Origin: Amycolatopsis sp. WQ 127309
GTDB taxonomy: Bacteria > Actinomycetota > Actinomycetes > Mycobacteriales > Pseudonocardiaceae
Direction: 5' to 3'
NCBI RefSeq assembly: GCF_023023025.1
Contig: NZ_CP095481.1
Span: 3,286,001 to 3,350,000, forward strand
DNA length: 64,000 nucleotides
Made by a program: the position numbers and the translations under genes. Below are positions 26,941 to 34,516 of this stretch, piece after piece. The notes beneath the pieces are model-generated. The model had not been told where the DNA came from and ran no database searches. It saw only the letters and a program-made list of their open reading frames with translations. Within the stretch, counting starts at the first letter, position 1. The number at the start of each line of letters is the position of its first letter.

Positions 26941-27042
26941 TCTTTCCTCGCGGCCACGGCTAGGTGCGCGGCTTCCGGGATCAGCCCGCCGGAGCCTTCA
27001 CTTACGAGTACTTCAGGCGGACCCGCGAGCACCTCGATCCGA

Positions 27043-27088
27043 GATACCCGCAGGTCAACCCCCTGCTCAGCGGTAGTTCGTGAACTGC
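27043..27088. repeat. Left attachment-site-like direct repeat
   Basis: GATACCCGCAGGTCAAC (27043-27059) and a 22-base block beginning TCAGCGGTAGTTCG (27067-27088) are repeated exactly at 29049-29065 and 29074-29095. There the 22-base block is the 3' end of the yajQ-like gene. This is the expected trace of integration into a gene's 3' end. Confidence 0.7.
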
Positions 27089-27253
27089 GTCCGACCTGGG
27101 GTGATGCCGTGGTGTGGGGCTCTGAGCTGCAGGTTTGTGCCCGTTGATGGTGGTCGTTGGTCGTCGCTAGTTGGTGCCGTCTGTACCGGATTTGTACCCA
27201 CATACGTCATGTAAGACTGTGCGCCTCGTGATGCCTCATGAACGGAGCGGCGC

Positions 27254-27790
27254 ATGGCAGAGGATCGGCCGAAAATCCCAGCAGCGCTCAAGCGTGAGCT
27301 GCTCGTAGAGGCTGGGCATCGGTGCGCGATCCCGACTTGCCGGCAGGCGACACCTTTGCAATTCGATCACATCGAGGATTGGGCGAAGGTCCGCAAGCAC
27401 GAGTTCTCGAACATGATCGTTCTGTGTGCAAATTGTCATGCGCGTAAGACGGCTGGGAATATTGATCGCAAGTCGATCCATCTCTATAAGGCAAACCTGT
27501 CGGTTCTCAACAATCGTTACGGAGATCTTGAGAAGCGGGTTCTTGAACTGTTTTCGATGTCGCCTGATGCTGATATTCTTGAGCTTCAAGGTGGCCTTGA
27601 CCTGCAGCTTTGGTATCTGTTGCGAGATGAAATGCTTGAGAAAGTCAATCGTGGTGGTGGCATGATTTCTATTATGGGTATTCCGGCTCGTGAAAGCTAC
27701 AAAATTACTGGCAAAGGTCGAGAATTTGTGTCTAAATGGATGGCTGCTCGTCCGGTTGATGGTGCCGAGTTGGAGCTAAATGAAGATTAG
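27254..27790 (+). CDS. HNH endonuclease-domain protein
   Basis: A 178-residue protein. Residues 1-70 form an HNH nuclease fold: CAIPTC, the catalytic-type FDHIEDW, the Asn in SNMIVLCANCHARKT, and a CANC zinc pair. Residues 85-178 are a second domain of unknown type with a predicted helical region. Its codons use A/T in third positions far more than any neighbour, and the gene lies between the two attachment-like repeats, so it was probably acquired horizontally. The palindrome repeat begins at the stop codon. It may be a phage-exclusion or element-borne nuclease (inference). Confidence 0.85.
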   Translation: MAEDRPKIPAALKRELLVEAGHRCAIPTCRQATPLQFDHIEDWAKVRKHEFSNMIVLCANCHARKTAGNIDRKSIHLYKANLSVLNNRYGDLEKRVLELFSMSPDADILELQGGLDLQLWYLLRDEMLEKVNRGGGMISIMGIPARESYKITGKGREFVSKWMAARPVDGAELELNED

Positions 27791-28004
27791 TGGGTGGCCT
27801 CTCGGCATCTCGTCGACCTGGCGCAGCCCGATCACGTCGGGTCAAGGGGGCACCTTCCGCTGACCGTGACCGAGCTTCGAAACCGCCCCCTTGACGCGGC
27901 GTGATAGCCCTCCGGGAGGTTGACGAGATGCCGTCTGGACAACCACGGACGCAACGTGCGAGCCCTGCCGGCCATCTCGGAGACCTGCCCGTCCGGCGAG
28001 GACA
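27789..28004. repeat. Repeat copy 2: 216 bp containing a 157-bp palindrome
   Basis: The second copy of the repeat at 26725-26940, same length with scattered substitutions. The palindrome spans 27790-27946 and starts on the last base of the HNH stop codon. Both copies sit directly after a gene's 3' end. They may be a mobile palindromic element or a duplicated terminator module. Apart from this copy and the hairpin at 28041-28126, I see no gene in 27791-28200. Confidence 0.8.
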
Positions 28005-28040
28005 CCTTCTCTTGGATCCGCGGCTTACCGGAACCCTTCG

Positions 28041-28126
28041 GCCCACTCGCCCCGGCCGACTCGCGGGGGACCGGCCGCTAGGCCGCACGCCCCCGCGAGG
28101 GCTTGGCCGGGGCAAAGAAGTGGGGC
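28041..28126. repeat. Long G+C-rich hairpin of about 86 bases
   Basis: Four nested complementary segments pair around a central GCTA: GCCCAC with GTGGGGC, GCCCCGGCC with GGCCGGGGC, CTCGCGGGGG with CCCCCGCGAG, and GGCC with GGCC. It lies 75 bases beyond the stop of the minus-strand HIT gene and could terminate it. Alternatively it is a DNA structure from the integrated element, such as a replication or transfer site. Confidence 0.55.
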
Positions 28127-28200
28127 CGAGCGGCCCCGGAGGGGCTGCCTTGATCCTGTAGAGAAAGTTCTCACCAAGCCTCCGCCTCACGGCCAGCGGC

Positions 28201-28674
28201 TCAACCGAGGAGAGCCCGAAGCGCTGCGGCGTCGCTGGCGAGTTGTGCAGGGTCGATCCGGGCTTCGTTGCCACTCTGAGGTAGCAGCGGGAACGGCCTC
28301 CCCGGAGCAGGGTCCTCGACGAAGCGCGGCAGTAGGTGCGTGTGGAGATGCGGGACGGTGTTCCCCAGCGTCTCGTAGTTCATCTTGAGCGGCCGGTAGA
28401 ACGTGGCCAGCGCCTTCGCCACGGTCAACGTCGCCTTCCAGTACGCCTGCGCCTCCGACTCGCTCAGCTCGAATGGCTCAACGACGTGGCGCCCACGCCA
28501 GATGACGAGCGTGTACCCGCGCTGGATGTCGGCTCGCTGAAGCACGGCGTCCACATTGGCCGTCTCGAAGAACCGGATTCCGTAGGTGTCTTCGTCCAAG
28601 CGTTTCGACTGGCACATCTCACAGGCTTCGCCGCTGATCCGGTCAGCCCAGTTGCCGGGCCACTCGCTCGTCAT
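28201..28674 (-). CDS. HIT-family (histidine triad) hydrolase
   Basis: A 157-residue protein with the histidine-triad motif HLHTHLLP near residue 112 and an N-terminal CEMC pair that may bind metal. The family hydrolyses or transfers nucleotide monophosphates. The ATG overlaps the stop of a truncated GntR reading frame (ATGA), so the two once formed an operon. GntR-HIT pairs are, to my knowledge, common cargo in actinomycete integrative elements, which fits the integrase remnant beside it. Confidence 0.85.
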   Translation of the reverse strand: MTSEWPGNWADRISGEACEMCQSKRLDEDTYGIRFFETANVDAVLQRADIQRGYTLVIWRGRHVVEPFELSESEAQAYWKATLTVAKALATFYRPLKMNYETLGNTVPHLHTHLLPRFVEDPAPGRPFPLLPQSGNEARIDPAQLASDAAALRALLG

Positions 28675-28792
28675 GGCTGAATGTTGCCTTTGTTCCACTC
28701 GTAGATGAACTCGTGCTTGTCGCCCGCGTAGACGTCGTGAGCGGCCTGCAAGGGCCTGCCGTCCTTGTCGTAGTCGACGTCCCACATGTACA
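28671..28792 (-). pseudogene. C-terminal remnant of a GntR-family regulator
   Basis: Reading the minus strand gives MYMWDVDYDKDGRPLQAAHD followed by VYAGDKHEFIYEWNKGN and a stop. This resembles the end of the effector-binding (UTRA) domain of a GntR regulator. About 38 codons remain. The DNA-binding domain is missing, and the sequence breaks off where the integrase remnant begins. The stop overlaps the HIT gene start. Confidence 0.6.
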
Positions 28793-29046
28793 TCTGGCGT
28801 CCGGCCGTGAAGGCCGCTGGCCTGCCGGAGGGCTTCGGCCTGCGCGATCTGCGGCACTACTTCGCCACGGTGCTGATCTTCGGTGGAGCGAACGTCAAGA
28901 CCGTTCAGCTCGCGATGGGCCACACCACGCCCACGGTCACGCTCAACACCTACGTCGGCTACTGGCCGGACGCCGTCGACCAGACGCGGATGCTCGTTGA
29001 CTCCGCGCTCGGTTGTACCGACGTTGTACCCACGGGCACCCGAAAC
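28793..29046 (+). pseudogene. C-terminal remnant of a tyrosine-recombinase integrase
   Basis: The plus strand encodes WRPAVKAAGLPEGFGLRDLR and HYFATVLI, with the box II Arg in DLRHYFA, LAMGHTTPTVTLNTYVGYW (box II His in MGH, nucleophile Tyr in NTYVGYW) and a helical tail. The N-terminal arm-binding and core-binding domains are absent. It points toward the right attachment repeat, the normal place for an integrase gene. The frame stays open past the repeat, so the native stop is unclear. Confidence 0.75.
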
Positions 29047-29048
29047 CG

Positions 29049-29095
29049 GATACCCGCAGGTCAACGAGGTGTGTCAGCGGTAGTTCGTGAACTGC
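29049..29095. repeat. Right attachment-site-like direct repeat in the 3' end of the yajQ-like gene
   Basis: This is the partner of the repeat at 27043-27088. The 22-base block (29074-29095) encodes the last seven codons of the yajQ-like gene, LQFTNYR-stop, so integration kept that gene intact. The 17-base block is at 29049-29065, and the spacer between the blocks differs by one base from the left copy. Confidence 0.7.
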
Positions 29096-29565
29096 AGCGC
29101 GATCTCGAAGTCCTTGCCCTTGAGCAACGCGATCACGTCCTGCAGCTGGTCCTTCTTCTTGCCCGACACCCGCAGCTGGTCGCCCTGGATCTGGGCTTGC
29201 ACGCCCTTCGGGCCCTCGTCGCGGATGAACTTGGCGATCTGCTTCGCCTTGTCCGAGGCGATGCCCTGGATGATCTTGCCGCTGAGCTTGTAGATCTTGC
29301 CCGACAGGGCCGGCTCGTCCGCTTCGAACGCCTTCAACGAGATGCTGCGCTTGATCAGCTTCTCCTTGAAGACCTCGACCGCAGCCAGGGCGCGCTCCTC
29401 GGTCTCGGACTCGATCGCGATCGCCTCCTCGCCGGACCAGTTGATCGTCGTGCCCGTGCCGCGGAAGTCGAAGCGCGTGCCCAGCTCCTTGCTCGCCTGG
29501 TTCAGCGCGTTGTCCACCTCCTGGTGGTCGACCTTGCTCACGACGTCGAAAGAGGGATCCGCCAC
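29074..29565 (-). CDS. YajQ-family nucleotide-binding protein (UPF0234)
   Basis: A 163-residue protein, the usual family length. It starts [20 protein letters not shown], has [19 protein letters not shown], and ends [13 protein letters not shown], all highly conserved in the family. Some members bind cyclic di-GMP and influence transcription; others bind nucleic acid. Its last seven codons double as one arm of the direct repeat left by the neighbouring integrated element. Confidence 0.95.
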   Translation of the reverse strand: MADPSFDVVSKVDHQEVDNALNQASKELGTRFDFRGTGTTINWSGEEAIAIESETEERALAAVEVFKEKLIKRSISLKAFEADEPALSGKIYKLSGKIIQGIASDKAKQIAKFIRDEGPKGVQAQIQGDQLRVSGKKKDQLQDVIALLKGKDFEIALQFTNYR

Positions 29566-29625
29566 GTGTCCTCACACCTCGTACTCGCTAGTCAGGGGCA
29601 CCCAGCCTAGTCCCGGGTATCCCGG

Positions 29626-29656
29626 TTGACCCCCGCCGGGAGTGCTTGGGTAAGCT
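29626..29656 (+). promoter_or_regulatory. Candidate promoter of tRNA-Tyr
   Basis: TTGACC (29626-29631) and TAAGCT (29651-29656) are separated by 19 bases, about 27 bases before the tRNA. The fit to a housekeeping sigma-70-type promoter is fair; the spacer is slightly long. Confidence 0.45.
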
Positions 29657-29682
29657 TCTCCCCGGCCGGTACGACCGGCTTG

Positions 29683-29765
29683 GGCGGGTTACCCGAGTGG
29701 CCAAAGGGGACTGGCTGTAAACCAGTTGGCTTACGCCTACGGGGGTTCGAATCCCTCACCCGCCA
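29683..29765 (+). tRNA. tRNA-Tyr (GTA)
   Basis: An 83-base class II tRNA. The acceptor stem is GGCGGGT with ACCCGCC, the anticodon stem-loop is CTGG-CTGTAAA-CCAG with anticodon GTA, there is an extended variable arm, and the T loop is GGTTCGAATCC. CCA is not encoded. Confidence 0.95.
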
Positions 29766-29770
29766 CGCCC

Positions 29771-29807
29771 AACGGCCCCGGTGACCTCGCAGGTCACCGG
29801 GGCCGTT
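29771..29807. terminator. Strong bidirectional terminator
   Basis: Perfect 17-base arms (AACGGCCCCGGTGACCT and its complement) enclose the loop CGC. It lies six bases after tRNA-Tyr and four bases beyond the end of the convergent GH87-like gene, so it can end transcription from both sides. Confidence 0.85.
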
Positions 29808-29811
29808 TGCG

Positions 29812-32679
29812 TTAGAAGCCCGAGTTCCCGGCTCCCCTCACCAGCGTGTAGCCGCCGTCGTTGAGCAAGCCGCCCGACGTGGCGCCCGTCACCTTCGTGT
29901 TGGCGATCGATGCGCTGCCCGTCGCGTTCGTCTCGATGCCGTACGTGCCCGCTCCGGCGATCGTCACGCGGTCGCAGCTCAGCTGCGTGATCGACTTCTG
30001 GAAGCTCAGCAGCACGCCCTGGTAGCTGCTGTCGGTCAGCGTCAGGTCCTCGACGACGATCGGGGCCGCGATGGGTGCCGAGTCCGCGTAGATCCAGAGG
30101 CCGCCGATCGCCGAGTTCCAGTTGTACTCGAAGCTGCCCGTCCGCACGAGCGTGTTGCGGCGGATCGACGTCGTGCCCGACAGCGGGACCGGGTTGAAGC
30201 GGGTGCCGACCGTGATGCCCGAGCCCGCCGTGACGTTGTCCGCGACGACGTTGTCCTCGACGCGGTTGCCGGACCCGCCGAAGACGCCGATGCCGTTGGC
30301 CAGCGCCGGCGACTGGACCGTGTTGAACGTGTACGCGCTCCCGGCCACCGTGTTGCCTTCGGAGAACATCGCCAGCCCGTCGTCGCCCGTGTTGCGGACC
30401 ATCGACTGGTCCACGCGCACGTTGCTCGTGCCGGCGTCCTTGGCGTGGATGTTGACGCCGTCCGCGAACGTGTCGCGGATCCGCGTGCCGACGACGTACA
30501 GGCCGTTCGTGCCCGAGTCGGCCCACAGCCCGACCTTGGTGTGCTCGATCCACAGGTTCTGGATCAGCGACCCGGTGCCGAAGTTTCCATCCAGAGCGCC
30601 GTCGGAACCGTTGTCGTCGCGGATCCGGACGTCACCGAAGATCGCGAAGTCGGCCAGCGTCACGTTGCTGCCCGTGCCGAAGAAGCCACCGCGCGGACCG
30701 GTGCCCTGGATCACCGACGACCACGGCCCCGCGCCGAAAACGCGCACGTTCGCGACGTTGATCTTCGACGTGATCCGGAACGTCCCCGCCGGGATCCACA
30801 CCGGCTTGTTCTGGGCCGCGCCCGCGGCGATCGCGGCGTTGATCGCCGATGTCGCGTCCGACCCGTTGTTCGGCACCGCGCCGTACGACGTGATGGACAG
30901 CGCACCCGCGGGTGCGGTCGCCGCGGCCGGGGCCTGCTCGGCGTCCAGCAGGTCGACGTCGTAGTACGCGGCCGTGCTCGACGCGTCCTTCTGCAGCTTC
31001 AGGACCGTGCCCGCGGGCCAGTCGCCGATCTGCGCGCGCGTCTCGTCGTAGTACCGGTGCGGGCTGCCCTGCGAAGGCACGTTCGTGTACGGGTACTCGC
31101 CGTAGACCCAGCTGTAGTTCGACGTCAGGGACAGGTCGCGGATCTTCGTCCCGTTCGCGTAGAGCGCCAGCGGCGCGGTCTGCCCGGCGCCGTCCGCGCT
31201 GTCCGGGATCGAGAACCGCAGCGTGACGGCGTTCGCGGGCTTGGTCAGCGTGACGCTCACCGACTGCCCGGTCGCGCCGAGCCGCACCGCGCGGCGGCCG
31301 CTCGACTCGGCCTGGACCGTGTGGAACGTCCGGTCCGCGGCGAGCACGGTCCCGGTGGTGCTCCCGGCTTCGGCCTCGTACTCGGTGTACGGCGTCGTCG
31401 CGCCACGCGCGGCCAGCACCGTCTCGTTCGCGACGACCACGCTGTCGACCAGCACGTCGCTGCCGGTGCCGGCCAGCTGCAGCGTGTTGACGCCGGCGCG
31501 GACCGGCACCGAGACCGTCGCCGTCCGCCAGCCGGAGCCAGACGGCAAGGAGACGGACCCGGCATCACGGCCGTTCGCCGCCACGGCAAGGGTGCCCGCG
31601 CCACTGAACCGGATCGTCGCGGTGGCGGTTCCGGCGGAAGCCATCGCGAAGGTGCGCACCAGACGCGCGCCCGCGGTCCCGAAGCCGGTCACGTAACCCG
31701 GCCCGGTGAAGCCCGTGGTGGCCGTGCCGACGGTCGCCCCGCCGGACAGGAACGCCGCCTCCGCCTCACCAGGACCAGCGGGTTGCGAAGGCACCGACGG
31801 CGTCACGGTCAGGCTGTCGAGGTTCACGTTGCCGGAGTCGGTGCTGTCGAAGGCGTACGCCACCGTGTGGTCACCCGCGGCCAGCGTCACGGACTCGGTC
31901 GCCGACGTCCAGGTGTCCCAGTTCGCCGACGCCGGTAGCGACACCTGCCGTTGCCGGACGCTGTCGACATAGAGCGAAAGCGTCATGGCGGCACCGGTGC
32001 CGTTCGCGTACCGGAGAGCGAGGGACTGCGCCCCGGCGGTCGTCGCCTTGACGGCGAACGACGTCCGGGCGTTGCCCTTGTTGCCGTCGGTGTAGCCGCC
32101 GACGAACCCGCTCCCGCTGTAGCCGGGGTGCTCGGTCGAGACGACCGCGCCGCCCGAGAGCGTCGCGTTCTCGGCCTCGAACAGCGGACCCGCCTGCCCG
32201 GTCGCTGACGGCGTGACGTCGAGGCGGTCCAGGTTGACGTTGCCGCTGTCACCCGAGCCGAAGGTGTACGACACGCTGTGCGCGCCCGCGCCGAGCGAGA
32301 CGGCTACGCTCGCCGACCCCCAGCTGTCCCAGGACGCCGTCGCAGGCAGCGAAACCTGTTGTGCCGCGCCGGAATCCACGGTCAGGGTGAGGGTTCGAGA
32401 GGAGCCGGTGCCGTTCGCGTAACCGAGCGCGAGGGTGTACGAACCGGCCGACGCGGCGGAGACGGCGAACGTCGTTCGCGCGGTGCCGTGGTGGCCGTCG
32501 GTGAAACCGCCGACGAACCCGGAACCGCTGTAGCCGGGATGGTCGGTTTCGACGACCGCGCCGCCCGAAAGGGCAGCGGATTCGGCTTCGAGACGGGTGG
32601 TCGCGGCATGAGCCGGGACCGTGCCCAAGAGAGCGGTGAAGGTGAGTACCGCGACGGCCAGAACTGGAGATCTGCGCAT
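29812..32679 (-). CDS. Secreted CBM35/CBM6-type and GH87-like alpha-1,3-glucanase (mycodextranase family)
   Basis: A 955-residue exported protein with signal peptide MRRSPVLAVAVLTFTALLGTVPAHA. Two close repeats of about 130 residues (each with LSGGAVV, HPGYSGSGFVGG and DSGNVNLD) and a third divergent one are carbohydrate-binding modules of the CBM35/6 type. From about residue 500 comes a beta-sandwich (YEAEAGSTTGTVL) and then a beta-helix (ITSYGAVPNNGSDATSAINAA, IRDTFADGVN, VRNTGDDGLAMFSEG). The Asp and Asp-Asp motifs match my recollection of family GH87 alpha-1,3-glucanases. It is the last gene behind an ABC sugar importer. Confidence 0.78.
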   Translation of the reverse strand: MRRSPVLAVAVLTFTALLGTVPAHAATTRLEAESAALSGGAVVETDHPGYSGSGFVGGFTDGHHGTARTTFAVSAASAGSYTLALGYANGTGSSRTLTLTVDSGAAQQVSLPATASWDSWGSASVAVSLGAGAHSVSYTFGSGDSGNVNLDRLDVTPSATGQAGPLFEAENATLSGGAVVSTEHPGYSGSGFVGGYTDGNKGNARTSFAVKATTAGAQSLALRYANGTGAAMTLSLYVDSVRQRQVSLPASANWDTWTSATESVTLAAGDHTVAYAFDSTDSGNVNLDSLTVTPSVPSQPAGPGEAEAAFLSGGATVGTATTGFTGPGYVTGFGTAGARLVRTFAMASAGTATATIRFSGAGTLAVAANGRDAGSVSLPSGSGWRTATVSVPVRAGVNTLQLAGTGSDVLVDSVVVANETVLAARGATTPYTEYEAEAGSTTGTVLAADRTFHTVQAESSGRRAVRLGATGQSVSVTLTKPANAVTLRFSIPDSADGAGQTAPLALYANGTKIRDLSLTSNYSWVYGEYPYTNVPSQGSPHRYYDETRAQIGDWPAGTVLKLQKDASSTAAYYDVDLLDAEQAPAAATAPAGALSITSYGAVPNNGSDATSAINAAIAAGAAQNKPVWIPAGTFRITSKINVANVRVFGAGPWSSVIQGTGPRGGFFGTGSNVTLADFAIFGDVRIRDDNGSDGALDGNFGTGSLIQNLWIEHTKVGLWADSGTNGLYVVGTRIRDTFADGVNIHAKDAGTSNVRVDQSMVRNTGDDGLAMFSEGNTVAGSAYTFNTVQSPALANGIGVFGGSGNRVEDNVVADNVTAGSGITVGTRFNPVPLSGTTSIRRNTLVRTGSFEYNWNSAIGGLWIYADSAPIAAPIVVEDLTLTDSSYQGVLLSFQKSITQLSCDRVTIAGAGTYGIETNATGSASIANTKVTGATSGGLLNDGGYTLVRGAGNSGF

Positions 32680-32702
32680 CTGTTTTCTCCCAACAAAGAG
32701 AG

Positions 32703-33563
32703 TCAGCCCTTGACGGCTCCGCTCAAGGCGTTGCCGCGCAGGAACATCCGCTGGAACACGAGGAACAGCACGACGGGGATGACCGTCGAAATAGCCAGAG
32801 CAGCGAGGAAGACGTCCAGCTCGACGAACTTCTGCAACGCCGGCAGCCGGACCGAGAGCGGCTGGACCGCCGGGTCGGGCAGCACCAGCATCGGCCACAG
32901 GAAGTCCTTCCAGGCGGCCACGATCGCGAACACCGAGACGACGCCGAGGATCGGCCGTGACATCGGCAGCACGACCGACCAGAACAACCTCAGCGGGCCC
33001 GCACCGTCGACGCGAGCGGCTTCGAACACCTCACGCGGGAGGTTGTCGAAGAACCGTTGCACCAGAAGGATGTTGAACGCGCTGGCGCCCGAGGGCAGCC
33101 AGACCGCCCAGAACGAGTTGATCAGCGAGAAGTCGACCATCGACAGGTACAGCGGAACCAGCAGCACGACGGCCGGCACGAACAACGTCGTCAGGACGAC
33201 GCCGGTGAGCACGCGCCGGTAGCGCGGCCGCAGCACCGACAGCGCGAACCCGGCCGTCGTCGCGACGATCAGCTGCACCAGCCACGACCCGGCGGCGACC
33301 CACACGGTGTTGAGGAAGTACTTGTCGATCTGCACGCGCGTCCACGCCGTCGAGAGGTTGGCGAAGTCGATCCCGTGCGGCCACAGGGCCAGCGGGTCGC
33401 GCAGCGTGTCCTGCGTCGGCGTGACGGCCGCCTTCGCCAGCCACAGCATCGGGCCCAGGCCGGCCAGGAACAGGGCCGCGAGCAACAAAGCGTGCAGGGT
33501 GCGGGTGGTGCGGCGGACGGCGGGCCGCCGCCAGTCCGACGGCGAGAGCAGGGCGCGCGTCAT
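32703..33563 (-). CDS. ABC sugar transporter permease (MalG-type)
   Basis: A 286-residue inner-membrane permease with six hydrophobic segments. The EAA loop, which contacts the ATPase, is EVFEAARVDGAGPLRLFWSVVLPMSRP. This is the carbohydrate uptake CUT1 type. Its ATG overlaps the stop of the other permease (ATGA). No ATPase gene is in the operon; CUT1 importers in actinomycetes commonly share one MsiK-type ATPase encoded elsewhere. Confidence 0.92.
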   Translation of the reverse strand: MTRALLSPSDWRRPAVRRTTRTLHALLLAALFLAGLGPMLWLAKAAVTPTQDTLRDPLALWPHGIDFANLSTAWTRVQIDKYFLNTVWVAAGSWLVQLIVATTAGFALSVLRPRYRRVLTGVVLTTLFVPAVVLLVPLYLSMVDFSLINSFWAVWLPSGASAFNILLVQRFFDNLPREVFEAARVDGAGPLRLFWSVVLPMSRPILGVVSVFAIVAAWKDFLWPMLVLPDPAVQPLSVRLPALQKFVELDVFLAALAISTVIPVVLFLVFQRMFLRGNALSGAVKG

Positions 33564-34516
33564 GACTTGCTCCAGGAGCGGGTGAGGCGGAAGTACACGG
33601 CGGAGAACAGGCCCAGGACCAGGGCGAGCAGGACGCTCAACGCGGTCGCGGCGCCGTAGTCGCCGCCGAGGCTGTCGGCGAACGCGTAGTTGTAGACGAG
33701 CAGCAGGATCGTGGTCGTCGACCGCGCCGGGCCGCCGCCGGTGAACAGGAACGGCTCGAGGAACACCTGCGCGGTGCCGACGATCTGCAGGATGAACGTG
33801 ATCAGCAGGACCCCGCGCAGGTGCGGCAGCGTGACGTGCCAGACCTTGCCCCGGACCGACGCGCCGTCGATCTCGGCCGCCTCGTACTGCTCGGGCGGGA
33901 CACTGGTCAGCGCGGCGAGGTAGATGATGATCGTGGCGCCGGCCGCCGCCCACGTCGCCTCCGCGACCAGCGAGAACATCGCCGTCGACGCCGACTGCAG
34001 CCACGGCGCCGGGCTGATCCCGACGGCGCCCAGCACGGTGTTGAACACGCCGTTCGGGCTCGCGTCGTAGAAGAACTTCCACAGCAGCACGGCCACCACC
34101 GGCGGGATCACCACCGGCAGGTAGGCCAGCGCGCTGTAGAGGCCCTTCGCCCGGCGGACCTCGCTCATCAGCACCGCGGCGATGAGCGGGATCGGGTAGC
34201 CGAGCAGCAGCGCGAGCACGGCGAACCACAGCGTGTTGCCGACGGCGTTCCACAGCTGCGGGTCGCTGAGCACGGCGCGATAGTTGTCGAGCCCGACGAA
34301 CACCGGGTCCGAGACGAGGTTCGTCTGCTGGAAGCTCATCACGACGGCCTGGCCGATCGGCCGCCACGAGAACAGCCCGAACACGGCCAGCATCGGCAGC
34401 AGGAACAGGACCGTGCCGAGGCCGCCGCCGCGCACCCACGTCATCGGGGTGCGCCGGCGGCGGGCCCGGGCCGGGCGGCTGGTCACCGCCGCCGGCCGGG
34501 CCGCCGTGAGCGTCAC
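33560..34516 (-). CDS. ABC sugar transporter permease (MalF-type)
   Basis: A 318-residue partner permease. A basic N-terminus (ARPARARRRRTP) is followed by six membrane segments and the EAA loop EQYEAAEIDGASVRGKVWHVTLPHLRG. The GTG start overlaps the stop of the binding-protein gene (GTGA). Together with the MalG-type permease it would import an oligosaccharide delivered by the lipoprotein. Confidence 0.92.
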   Translation of the reverse strand: MTLTAARPAAVTSRPARARRRRTPMTWVRGGGLGTVLFLLPMLAVFGLFSWRPIGQAVVMSFQQTNLVSDPVFVGLDNYRAVLSDPQLWNAVGNTLWFAVLALLLGYPIPLIAAVLMSEVRRAKGLYSALAYLPVVIPPVVAVLLWKFFYDASPNGVFNTVLGAVGISPAPWLQSASTAMFSLVAEATWAAAGATIIIYLAALTSVPPEQYEAAEIDGASVRGKVWHVTLPHLRGVLLITFILQIVGTAQVFLEPFLFTGGGPARSTTTILLLVYNYAFADSLGGDYGAATALSVLLALVLGLFSAVYFRLTRSWSKS

